From Knoxdaviesia capensis (lineage: Eukaryota > Ascomycota > Sordariomycetes > Microascales > Gondwanamycetaceae), in assembly GCA_001510575.1 (NCBI GenBank), contig LNGK01000002.1, positions 2,902,144 to 2,966,143 of the forward strand: a stretch of DNA of 64,000 bases. The letters run 5' to 3'. Position 1 is the first letter of the stretch. The number at the start of each line of letters is the position of its first letter. Positions 44,893 through 55,430 of this stretch are shown one piece after another. A program made the position numbers and the translations under genes. The notes under the pieces are model-generated. The model searched no databases. It was not told the DNA's origin and saw only the letters and a program-made list of their open reading frames with translations.

Positions 44893-45481
44893 TCACGTAG
44901 CCAGCGGATTCGCGTGAATAGTAACACTCTTGATAGCCACCGTCTCGGCCGGCCGGCTCTTCTTATCCACCGGCACGGCCTCCATCTTCGCGAGGGTCGC
45001 CAGACTCTCGTCGCCCAACACCTTGCCGAAGACGGTGTTCAGGCCGTCCAGGTGCGGCGACTTCTGGAACAGGATGTAGAACTGCGAGCCGTTGGTGGCG
45101 GGCCCGCGGTTGGCCATGGCCACGACGCCGCGCGCGTTGTGGCGCAGGCCCGGGCGGATCTCGTCGGCGAACGGCTCGCCCCAGATCGAGCGCCCGGACT
45201 TCGGGTTGTCAGGCGTCGGCGTCGCAGGGCTGCCGGTCTGGATCATGAAGCTCGGGATCAGCCGGTGGAAGGGCGAGCCGTCGTAGTAGTTCGAGGCGCA
45301 GAGGGCGAGGAAGTTCTAAGTAGCAAAGAAAAAAAAAGAATGGGGGGTTAGTTGGCTGCTCTGGTGTGCGTATCGCGACCTCAAAACATGGTAGGCTACT
45401 GACCTCTGCGGTTTTCGGGACACTCTCGCAGAACACCTCGATCTTGATATCGCCGTGGGTGGTGTGTAATGTAACAGACAT
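44893..45481 (-). CDS. cyp10: Cyclophilin, PPIL3 type peptidyl-prolyl isomerase
   Basis: Peptidyl-prolyl cis-trans isomerase of the small single-domain PPIL3 group, which in humans is found in spliceosomes. Two exons (45481-45404 and 45315-44893) give 166 residues. It starts MSVTLHTTHGDIKIEVFCES, typical of the group. Active-site features are FHRLIPSFMIQTG with the catalytic Arg, GVVAMANRGPATNGSQFYIL and HLDGLNTVFGKV. His replaces the Trp that binds cyclosporin in cyclophilin A, as is usual in PPIL3. A short loop (TPTPDNPKSGRSIWGEPF) sits where other cyclophilins have a glycine-rich turn. It is divergent from the arrestin gene but 3.6 kb apart. Symbol follows Aspergillus usage as I recall it. 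Confidence 0.93.
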
Positions 45482-45637
45482 TGTGAAGCTGGGTTTTGGT
45501 ATGAATATATGGCAGACCTTGTTGTGCAATTAGAATTGGATGAAGTGTAGTCGAGGAGCTTCAAGCTTCGAGACTATCTGTGACATTTTTTTCGAGTGGC
45601 ATATAGAAGTGTATCGGTATTAATGAGCTGGGCCCCG

Positions 45638-45652
45638 CTAGGGTTAGGGTTG
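45638..45652. repeat. Interstitial telomere-like motif upstream of cyclophilin
   Basis: CTAGGGTTAGGGTTG, two TTAGGG-type units, about 160 bp upstream of the cyclophilin start codon. Confidence 0.7.
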
Positions 45653-45858
45653 TGTTTCTCATATCACTATAAAGCTGTCTGCTGGCTATGGTAACTTCTC
45701 TATCGATCAATGCGTCCGATACTGGGTTCCTCCAGGTACAAAAGAGAATGAGATTCTTGTTCTGTCCAGTCGCCGTCCTTTTAGAGCTACGATGCTGGTT
45801 GTGACCGTGTTCTCCTCCAACTGAATATACTGCTTGTTTGTAGGCAACACTGTGGTCT

Positions 45859-45882
45859 CACATTCGGATGCACATTCGGATG
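45859..45882. repeat. 12-bp tandem duplication
   Basis: CACATTCGGATG occurs twice in direct tandem in non-coding DNA. Confidence 0.7.
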
Positions 45883-48800
45883 CTCCTGTCGTAAGCGGCC
45901 AGAAGAGATTCTAACAAGTCAGTCTCTAGATTGAACTTTGATCCGAATTTCCATTCAGTTATTGGACATCCGACCACACCGGCTTGCCCTAGAACAGCCA
46001 TGTTTGCGGGGTGATGCTCTGGTTACCGTTCCTGGAAACAGGTGCTTCCAACCCTAGCGAACTCCCTGACTCCTAGGGTTGGGTGACCTGATGTTCGCCC
46101 GATGAAGACCCTCCATGTTAGACCGGCCAATCAAGGGAAGCAAGAGCCCCCCCTCCAAGGCCCCAGAAGCAGCATTCAGCGCGGCTGAGTAGTTGTTGTC
46201 ACTGACAAACGCTGCAGCTCTGGGATATATCTTGCTTTTCCATAGGGTTTTCCCTGTGGTACACAGTGAAACGAGATTTGAGGAGTTGTTATGTCATGTT
46301 TAAGATGACACCGCAACAGGGTACGACAAAAGGGAAACACCGACGACCACGGTTAGTAATTTCAGCGTCTCTATTTCAGCGAGAAACACCAAACATCAGG
46401 AGAACAAGACCAACCAAAGCCCACTTGGCAGGGATGAAAACGAGAGAAACTTGGAACTTCCAGCGAGCTGCGCACCTTAAAATAGGGACGGCTATAGCCT
46501 ATAAATAATTTTTGCTTCAGGGCCGCATCGCGTTGGCACCTAATTTCGCAAAATCACCGAAAGAGCATACAACGGTGGGTGACATTTGCTGAGATCTGTT
46601 TTTATAGATTTTGGTCACGGACCAACAAAAGCTTAACGTGCCCCCAGCTCAAAATGGCCACAGCAAAGTACCGTGGTCCTAGATATACTTGCTGCCCCTG
46701 CTGTTTGTCCAGCAATCTGCATGTAGCGCGGGGCCCAGTGACCTTGCTAAAGACCCCGCCGGGGCAGACTTCCCGTGTAGGGGTTCCTGCCTGTGTTTTT
46801 GGTGTGCTGGTTTGAAGAGACAGACCTAGAAAAACCGATCCTTCCTGCCCTTACTATGGGGCAAGGGAAGGAGCGCGAAACGTCCCCTGACAGTCGATTC
46901 GGAGAGAAAGCACAATGCACACAATCTGTGATTCCTTCCTTCGCACTTTTCTCGTCAGCAACAGATACGGCCGAAAAAGCCACAGTTGGCTGTGTCGCCC
47001 TGGATCGGCAGGTGCGGGCTGTGGCTGAGTTGTTGTTCGTTCCTTCCCCTTAGACAGAGCAGGCTAGAACACCTGCTATAACAGCGACAAAGAAAAAGGC
47101 TCGTCGCCTAAGCCGCCTAAGTCTGTGCTGGGAGCAAGCGCCGGCCTGGGTTTTGGGGCGTCTTGCCGCTATACCTGATAGCTTCATAAATTTTTGTAGC
47201 GGCTGAGAACTTTTCTGGATGTAGCCTGATGTTGCGCCAAAATCTCACCAGATACAAGCAAAGCCTTGTTTTCTTCCTCTTCTCTGGATCGTCTCACCAC
47301 TGGCGGTATTTTGGGGCCCTTTTGTGTGTTATGTTTTGCTGTCTTACTCACTCTGTGGCCTTTTCCTCTTCGTGCTCTGTTTGTCTCTCTTCATTGCTAA
47401 TCTCCGCCGGCTTCTTCCTGCTCACCTCCCACCTCTCGCTTGGGGGTCCAGACTATCTCTCTCTCTCTCTGAGCTCTCTGACATTCTCTCACACTCACAC
47501 TCACATCGCTCTTTGTTTGTCTTTCTCTGCTCACTTGACTAACAAGGTGCTTGTGCTTCTTGCTTCTCCACCCACCGAACCGTCACCTTCGGCTCTATAG
47601 TCACAATCAGTTCTAGTTACAGTCACAAGCACCACGCAATCTCTCTCTCTCTCTCTCTTTCTTCCTTCCCGCTTCGTGCCCCCGCAAAATCCTTATAAGC
47701 CCCTCCGGTTCTGTCCTCTTCGCCGAACCCTGACGATATCGGCCCTACGAAATTAATAATCTCACCCACTGTCTACTGCACTGCCAAACGCCACCAGCAC
47801 CGGCCACCACCCAGAAAACCATCATTGTTCTGCCGTGTCGGTCTCGATCTCTGTGTCTCTCATTTCTGCCTTCTTTCCGACCTCGATCTGCACTCTAGAG
47901 ATCCACCCTCCGCCTTCCCTTTCTCGAACTTCAACCCCCGCTGCTCCGCGATTCTCCCATCGGCCCTTCCGCGATCATACTCTCTCTGACCCCCCCACGG
48001 AATCTTCGACTGCCTCCCCCTCTCCTGCTCGTATATGAATAAGAACACCCGACTGCCGGAATCTGCGCACGTTACACCTTCCTCCGACCCTTGAGACTCG
48101 GCCCTCCGTCCTACACTTTGTCCCCGAACCTGCTCCTCTTCTCGGCCTCGCTGGCCGGCCGTTCTTTTGCGCGAATGATCCGGCCAATGCTGAATACCCG
48201 CGACCGAAAGCCCTCGATCATCTGATTTTTGCGCCGCTCGTTTTCCCCTCCATCGCAAAACCCGTCAAGCCTGCGTTTGCCTGTTTCGACCTGCTTCCGC
48301 TTCGTTCTTGCTGGAAATTCTCGATATAAATATCTCTCCCTGCAGTCTCCGGCTCCAGCTGCATACCTCGACTTCTATATCTATCCCTGGATCGAGATCT
48401 ATATATACCTATTTGCCTGCTCGTATGTGCCATCGTCCATCACCATACCCACATTTCCCCGTAGCCCATTGCTTCTCAGCACCTGCATACTCAACTTCCC
48501 CCCCCCCCGAATTCATGATTTTTGCGCCCGCCTTGTATAAATATAGGTGCAGTCTACCAGCTTCTCCGATCTGATATCATTGTATCAGCTCTGGCTTTCC
48601 TTTTTGAAGTTATATATATATCTATTCTTGGGCCTCTTCCATCTTCCTGTATTCCCGTCGTCCACTCTCTATTCAATACCCTGCTCAAATTCTGTGGTCC
48701 TCCCCTCACTTCTTCTCCCCGCGCATGCCTGTTGTTGTTGTCCTCCATATAAAGTCACCGGGGGAACCCATCGTGACTGGGAACTTCAAAATAATCCTAT

Positions 48801-49118
48801 TGCTATCTGCCGGGCCTATTCTCATTTATTTATTTGGTGTGCCCTCGCCCTCGCCCGTAGCTATCATATAAACACCGGACCACGATCTCTGGGAGCCCCT
48901 CGAAAGTCTCGACTTAGAACCCTTACCACCACAACGTCTGTGTGTTTTGCTTGATCTGACGACACCACTCTCGGCTCCGCCCCCACTCGCTCTTGCGACC
49001 TGGAGAAGACTCTAGAAAAACTCAACTTCGATCATTCCCGCGAACTTATTACGGAAAGGATAGAACGAAAGAAATACAATTCTTGTCATTGCTTCTGTCT
49101 TCAGTCTTTCCTCTGACC

Positions 49119-50521
49119 ATGGCTGCGTTCGTCCGGGTCTCCGGCCCGCCGAATCGCAGCTTCCTCGTCGGATACCCAGGCATATCTGCTACAATGGTAT
49201 GCTTTCTGTGCCTCTCCTGTGCGCTTCTCTTCAATATCATTCTAATATATTTCATTTCATCTCTCCATAGCCGAGGATTGAAGGCACCGTTGAGATTCGC
49301 CCCTCGATGGGATACTCTGCGCCGGTACCGATATCTCTTGTGCGCATTTGCCTGCAACGCCGCGAAACCATCCATCCCACAGCCGAAAACGTAGCAAGAA
49401 GGCACATAGGAACCCCCCGACGAGAAACCACCGATGTTGTTGGCAAAGAGACGCTTCTGTTCCGATGTGCCACCGGTAAAGACCACGAGAGCGTCATTGC
49501 CATGGACTTGCCATTCGTGCTCTTCATCCCGTGCGGCCGGGGGAGTGGCGAAGAAATCAGCCGGAGAATACCGCCAGCTTCACTACAACTGCCAAGCCGA
49601 ACCGCGGAGACGTACTACGAGCTGGTGGTAACGGTGCAACAGGGCCACAGCCAACAGTACAAGTACTCTTTCCCCATCCCGATCCAGCGCTACGACACAC
49701 TCTCGTCGTTTGGCATGTACAACAAGCCGAAGCCGAACAAGGCGATTTCGGACAGCATCGTGGTGCTGGAAATCTCGCTGCCGAAGCGCAGCTACGGCCC
49801 GCTCGACCCGATCGCCGTGTATGTACGGCTGACGCCGAACCCGGACTGGAAGAGCAAGTCTAAGAAGGTGACGATCGACAAAATCACCCTGACTATCGAG
49901 GAGGAGATCACCTACAACCCTGAGGGCGACGAGGCCACTAAGCGTGTCAACAAGATCGCCAAGCACGTGCAAACGGTGAAGGCTAAGCTGCCGGAAGCCG
50001 GATACGTGACGAACCTGGGCTTGGTGTTCCCTGCGAGAGACCTGCGTGACAGCGAGGGCATAATACGCCGCGGAAAGCCGGGGTTCCCCCAGTACGAGGT
50101 GCAATCATTTACCACCGAGTCGACGTTGTACAAGATCCAGTTTTATGCTTGTGTTAAGGTATGTCTTTCTCTGTCCCGTGTTCCGGGATAATGTGCTTGT
50201 CTCTCAGTGCATTACCTCCTTTACCTCCTTGCTCAAGGCCCGAACCATGAACTGACCAGCATCCTCGAAACCAACCAGGTCCAGCTAAGCTCGGCTCGCG
50301 ACATCATCATTCGGGAACCCATCGTTGTGTGCCCTCTCGACCACCAGGCATGCAAGGAGGAGATGGAGTCGATTGAGCTCTCTGCTATCGACGCCCAAGG
50401 GCTTGACCGGAACAATGTTCCTCTGCCACCGCCGCTAATCATCCAAGCCAACCAGCCGAACGCCTTGCAAGCGCTGGGTCTGTGTATGGTTGGAGATCTT
50501 AAAAAACCCTTGATCGAGTAG
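49119..50521 (+). CDS. Arrestin-domain protein (fungal alpha-arrestin-like); exon 2/3 junction problematic
   Basis: Alpha-arrestins link nutrient transporters to ubiquitin ligases for endocytosis. Exons read are 49119-49196, 49271-50158 (or -50150) and a last exon ending at TAG 50519-50521. The N-terminal half has FVRVSGPPNRSFLVGYPG and GTVEIRPS, a beta-sandwich start. The arrestin C domain follows, with RIPPASLQLPSRTAETYYEL, YSFPIPIQRYDTLSSFGMY and PEAGYVTNLGLVFPARDLRD. The last exon has GPNHELTSILETNQVQLSS and IVVCPLDHQACKEEM. The strong GTATGT donor at 50159 leaves phase 0, yet both nearby AG acceptors lead into the wrong frame. A weaker GTGTTA donor at 50151 with the CTCTCAG acceptor (exon 3 from 50208) restores the frame but loses CVK. 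No PPxY motif was noticed. Confidence 0.8.
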
Positions 50522-51755
50522 TGAGAGACTTACCAACCACCAACTACGCTGCTTCTGACACCTCCGCTTCTCCATGTGGATTCGCCCACCACAACTATCT
50601 CCCGCCGCCGGCGGAAACGCCCTTTATCACTTGATACATGCTCTGCCTACTTCCCTTTTGGAGGGGGATATTTATAGCCCCTATCAAATGTGGCACGTTT
50701 CCTCCGGTACACCCTGCATCACGGATGTGGCAGCGGGTCCATCCCGCCCCCCAACTGAGTCCGGGAAGGCTATTTTGACGGACATTTCCACCAATGCCAT
50801 CCAACCCGGCTGATACCTCGGGCGGCGGAGACTCTAAACCTGGAGTCTATGTCTAACATTTTCTTTCTGGACTGGACGCCACGTTCCCCCCCTTTTCTGG
50901 CGAAGAGCATCGACATCATCCTCCTTATCGAGCCATGCACTGTTTCAGCTCTTGACAGCTGGACGGGAAGGGAATATGTGGAGATGACACCGCACACACA
51001 CATATGCACACTCTTCCGGATTATTTGGAGGGTGCATTCATAGTGTGTCTTCCTCTTAACCTGAGACTTCCCACGATTGGGTGGGAAGCTTGTCTCTTTC
51101 CTAGTACGGGAGAGGGATAGGAACGGGGGAGTTTTTTTCTTTTCTTTTATACTTTTGGCTCATGCACGAAGGGAACGATTCACACGTGGGGGGTTACTTC
51201 AAGGTTTTTTAATGCGATTTTTTTTTTCGTCGTCTTGTGCTTGCCTTCAAGCTTGGCTTGCGTTTTTATTCCCCTTAAGCGAATGCTGGTTTTTCATTTT
51301 CCTTTCTGGACTTTTTTTTGTGCACACGGAGTACTTTCTTTTCTCATTTGGGGGGGGGGGTTGGATCGGAGGGTTCGGGAACTTATCTTGGGGGGACTGG
51401 ATTTCTTAGGCGGGCTTTGCTGTATTTCGTCTCTTTTCTTATACTCTACTTGTTGGACAGGAGGATCTTTTCGATTCAGGAGCGTGTATGAAACAGAATC
51501 ATTCTGGATGGAGCTGGACCTTTTTTCTCTTCACATATCCCGGATGGCTTGCCAACTTTTCTTTTCTGGGAACTCATGACCCTGCGCTGGGACGGAAATG
51601 GAGATTATTTTATGAAAGAAAGTGTCTGTTCTTTGGGAACTTACGCCTGGATCCTTATAGGCACTTCATACTATCTTCGAGCTGAAGGAACGAAAAAGCG
51701 CTAATATGAAATAGAGTCTGCGAGCATTTCTATAAGCAGCCCAACCCAATTCAGC

Positions 51756-51797
51756 CACATGGCCCAAAAAGGACACATGGCCCAAAAAAGACACATG
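51756..51797. repeat. Short tandem repeat
   Basis: CACATGGCCCAAAAA is followed by GGACACATGGCCCAAAAAAG and a third partial ACACATG. The period is about 19 bp. Non-coding. Confidence 0.7.
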
Positions 51798-53090
51798 CAC
51801 GTACCAGCCGTTTCCCGTTGTAAGCACTCTTGCTCTGGCATCTTCCTTGGAAACATCCAGTCCTGCACAGATGAGTTGAGTTGACGTGGTTTGCCAGATG
51901 CGGCTGCCAGCCCTGTGCATACGTTCCCTTTTCAGGCGTGTGTTGCTTCATGAATATGTCCGTGGGTGGTCGTTGTGGACGGAGGTATATGACGTCGGAG
52001 GTCGGCCCCACTTATCCCGGACATGGGCGTCCTGGGCCGGAGTCACGTGGCCTGCGGCAGGACCTCCTGGAACAAGGAAGGAGCCAGGAGATGCCTGATT
52101 TAGAATGTTTGGATACACCTATCTAGACCTTCCTTGTTTGGATATCAATCGTGTTGATTCACAACGTAGTGTGTCGGGCAGAGTAAAGAGAGTCCTAAGA
52201 CGGAGCCTGGGGCATTGAGGACGAAACTATGTAAGACCGATGATATATTGCACGAAATTTATGGCCCCTTTTAGGCCTAAAAGCAAGACGTAAGTAGCAA
52301 TGATTTGATAGAAAGACATAAACCCCCTTTTATATCTTCAAACCGTAACCCACCCAGAATATCAAGAAGTTAGAACTCATGTCTGTCAGATTGAGAAAAA
52401 TGGACCATGATATTAAGGGAATCACAAAAGAAACCAGGAAAAGAGCACGGGGAAGTGATAAAAAAGGGGGAGGGGAAGTGAAGAAAACAAGACCCAAGAA
52501 CCAGACAGAAATCCACCCGAAGATCCACAAACGACAGACGGAAACACAAACTATGATCTCATGCCAGCATTTTGAAAGAAAAACCCCCCCACCACCTGCC
52601 CGAATAAACAACAAGAAGGAAACACGAGTAGATACCTACACCTTAAAGAAGAAGATGAATCCAGAATAACCGAAGCCGTTAAGAAGAAGCCCTAAGAGTA
52701 TGGATAGTGATGAATGGAGTGAGAGAAAGTGTGTACGTGTGTAAGCATGAGGATGAAAGCGAAGAGGGCTGGTATATTCAGAAAAGGAAGTCGTAATAGA
52801 GTAGGTATGCATGAAGAAAGGAAAATCGTAGTTATGTCTCTAGTAATATGGAGAAGGCGGACAAAACAATGCTCGAGTGAGGGTGCGTTAGAGAGCAAGG
52901 CTAGCTTGAGCGAGAGGTAGATGGCACCGAGAATGGTCCAAGAGGAACGAGGGTACAGGACAGATAGAGAAATCAAATGAGAAAAAGTCGACAGCAGAAC
53001 CAGGCTTTGATCTGACACCAGGCAAACCCAACATCGCAAAGAGTTGCCGCGCTTCCCGGTAACCGGCATTTATGGCTGATACCCGGAGTA

Positions 53091-53115
53091 GCCAGAGCCA
53101 GAGCCAGAGCCAGAG
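53091..53115. repeat. Hexanucleotide repeat (GCCAGA)n downstream of HSF1
   Basis: About four GCCAGA units lie just beyond the HSF1 stop codon. On the HSF1 strand and in its frame they read as alternating Ser-Gly. Confidence 0.85.
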
Positions 53116-53138
53116 CTCATGGAGATAGAATGGGGGTC

Positions 53139-55430
53139 CTACACCCGTCTTCTCTTAGCACTCCGGGAAGCATTGTCCTCAAACACGTCGGCACCGCCTC
53201 CAACAGCACCATGGGCCGCGGCATCCTCGTTCTGAGTCGGGCTGTCCAGCGACGTCACCACGCCCGGCTGGAGGTTGTTGAGATCAAAGTTAAGGTCCGC
53301 ATCTTCGCCGTTGAACACGTTCGGGTCCAGGAAGTCGTTGATGTCGAAGTAGCTCAGGTTGGGGTCGGGCGAGTCAAACGGCATTTGTCCGGTTGGTGTT
53401 AGCGGGCCAATGCGGCTGGTCAGGTCCTGGATTGAGCTGTCCTGGTCGGCAACCAGCTTCTGAACACGCATAAGCTCGGTCGGGTCTAGTTCGAGGGAAG
53501 CCGAAGGCGACGGCATCGAGGCTAGGATCGGCGACAGTGACACGTTGCCGAGAGGAGCGTTGTTTCCACTGTTGTTTTGACCCATGGGCGGAACCATCGA
53601 TGGTGACGTTGACGGTTGGCCACGCATGCCCGGGCCACTGCTGGAGGATACCATGTGAGACATGGAGTCGTGGAATCTGCCGCCCATGGCTGATGAGTTT
53701 GCATCTGTTCCCATGGAGCCACCCATGTAGCCTAATGATCCGGATGTGTGCTGCGGCTCAGGCATATTCGAGGCCATCGGATCTTCCACATACGGCTGGA
53801 CGTGCTCGGTGCGCATGGCGGAGGATGATGACGGCATTGTGTCCGAGGGAGATACATCGAAGATTTCCGTGACTGTGCCCGTCTCCGGCCTCAAGGGCTG
53901 CCCAAACGCGGCTCCCGCAGCCGGGGTGCTCGCTGCTGATGAAGATATCGGCGAAACACGACCATGGCTGGGTGGCGCCTCCAAGAGTCCTCTAGCCCTC
54001 TTAGGGGCCCCCATAGGCCCGGAAGGCTGGCTTGAAGGCGGCACGAAATCGCTCAAATCGAAGAGACCTCCGGATTGGTGCATGTTGTTGGATGCACCGG
54101 GGATGATGCTAGCCATCATATCCTGTATGCTTTGGTTACTGGCATGATCTCCCAAGGACTTACGGTAATGGAGAGCAAGAAAGTTGAGGATGGCACGGAT
54201 AGACTGCTCTTGGCGCTTATGGATATGATATAGTTCGCCGTGCTGGTCTTGGTATTGCTGCAGGGTCTGTTGGATGACAACCTGGTTTTCGCGAACTTTC
54301 CGTAGCTCGTCCCGGATCATCGACATTTCCTTCTGGGAGGGTGGCGGAGACATCTCTGCCGCGGGGAGCGCGCGCTGGGGCTGCTTGCCGGTGGTACCGA
54401 TGATCTTTGCCACTTCCTCCTTTTCGTCATTGTCGCTATCAAGGTCGCTATCGGTGGACTTTGCACCAGCCTTCTTGGATTTGCTGTTCTTGGGCTTCGT
54501 GATGAGCCACAGAAGGTCTGGATGTCCACGGCGGAAGAAGTCGTTGTAATATTCGCTGGGGCTCTTGTTTTTGCGCTCACTGGCGCGCATCGAATTGTCT
54601 GAGAGGCCGACCCGCTTGTGGAAGCCGTACATGTTTAGCTGGCGGACGAACGAGGCGTAGTTATTGTGCTTGAACAGGTCGGGAATGAGCTTCTTTGCGA
54701 ATTCGTCCTCATTCATAACGAAGAAAGAATCTCCCTTTTCGGACCACCTAATCAAGTCGTGGTATTTTCCAGTCTTATCATCGAGGAAGCTGAACGAAAG
54801 AGGACGTGCGAGAAGGAGGACGCCGTTAGAATGTGAGCAGAATAGGGTTTTGGCAGGCGGATATGTAGATACGGACTGGGATAGAGGAATGAGGACTTAC
54901 CTGCTCAATTTTTGAACAAACGGAGGGATCTGCTTCTTGGTTGACGCGGCGTTCTTCTTAGCGTCACGCGCAAGAACTTCCATCTTTGCGATGTGCTCGC
55001 GCTCGACAGACTCCGGGATGGGAGCGTTAGGCAGGGCCGAGTTGCCGACCGCTGGCACAAGACTGTTGCTCCAGAGATCAACGGTATTATCAAACTGTTG
55101 CACACGAGGATTAGTCGGTACCAGGGCTCTATTCATCGGCCGGCGCGTCAACATGGTTGAAGTCGTGCCAGGAGGCATGCCCTGAAGATATTGCTGTTGT
55201 TGTTGAGGCGTCATAAGAGGGAAGCTCGCAGGACCAAGGTTCGTCGAGGCACCGGCATTGGTGCCATTGCTGCCGATGCCTTGTTGGGCCGAAGGGTCGC
55301 CGTTGAGGCCGAGGGCGTTGTTGGGGGCTGCCCAGCCACCAAGGCCGGAAGGAAATTGTTGCATTTGAGGAACGGATATGATCGGATTTGAGTCAGGAGC
55401 TGGGCGTTTCCTCGAGTTAGGAGATGACAT
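53139..55430 (-). CDS. HSF1: Heat shock transcription factor HSF1
   Basis: Trimeric nuclear activator binding GAA/TTC heat shock elements. Two exons (55430-54901 and 54789-53139) give 726 residues. The junction lies inside the DNA-binding domain and rebuilds KLSSFLDDKTGKYHDLIRWS. The domain spans about 168-277, with FKHNNYASFVRQLNMYGFHK as the recognition helix and turn. The coiled-coil trimerisation region is at about 331-390 (MIRDELRKVRENQVVIQQTL). An activation-type tail follows, with DINDFLDPNVFNGEDADLN. The C-terminus is basic (SAKRRRV). After the TAG at 53141-53139 the frame continues 22 codons as Ser/Gly-rich sequence ending GYSGYQP. The CT-rich leader upstream is about 1 kb long. Confidence 0.95.

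Larger units (their letters stand above)
45482..49118. other. 3.6-kb intergenic region between cyclophilin and arrestin genes
   Basis: No gene was recognised. Next to the cyclophilin are telomere-like CTAGGGTTAGGGTTG at 45638-45652 and a 12-bp tandem repeat (CACATTCGGATG, two copies) at 45859-45882. From about 47240 to 49110 the plus strand is strongly pyrimidine-rich, with (CT)n runs near 47460 and 47641 and an 11-C run at 48498-48508. This looks like a very long leader or promoter of the arrestin gene, with several short upstream ORFs. Confidence 0.45.
50522..53138. other. 2.6-kb convergent region arrestin / HSF1
   Basis: No gene was recognised. The left part (50850-51700) is T-rich like a long arrestin 3' UTR. 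It includes an 11-G run at 51350-51360. A 19-bp-type tandem repeat around CACATGGCCCAAAAA lies at 51756-51797. The right part (52380-53070) is purine-rich on the plus strand, matching a pyrimidine-rich HSF1 3' UTR. A (GCCAGA)n repeat lies at 53091-53115, just after the HSF1 stop. Confidence 0.45.

Noticed and set aside
52330..53069. Two hydrophobic minus-strand frames downstream of HSF1
   Set aside because: Phe/Leu/Ser content is explained by the pyrimidine-rich HSF1 3' UTR; no start context or homology is recognised.
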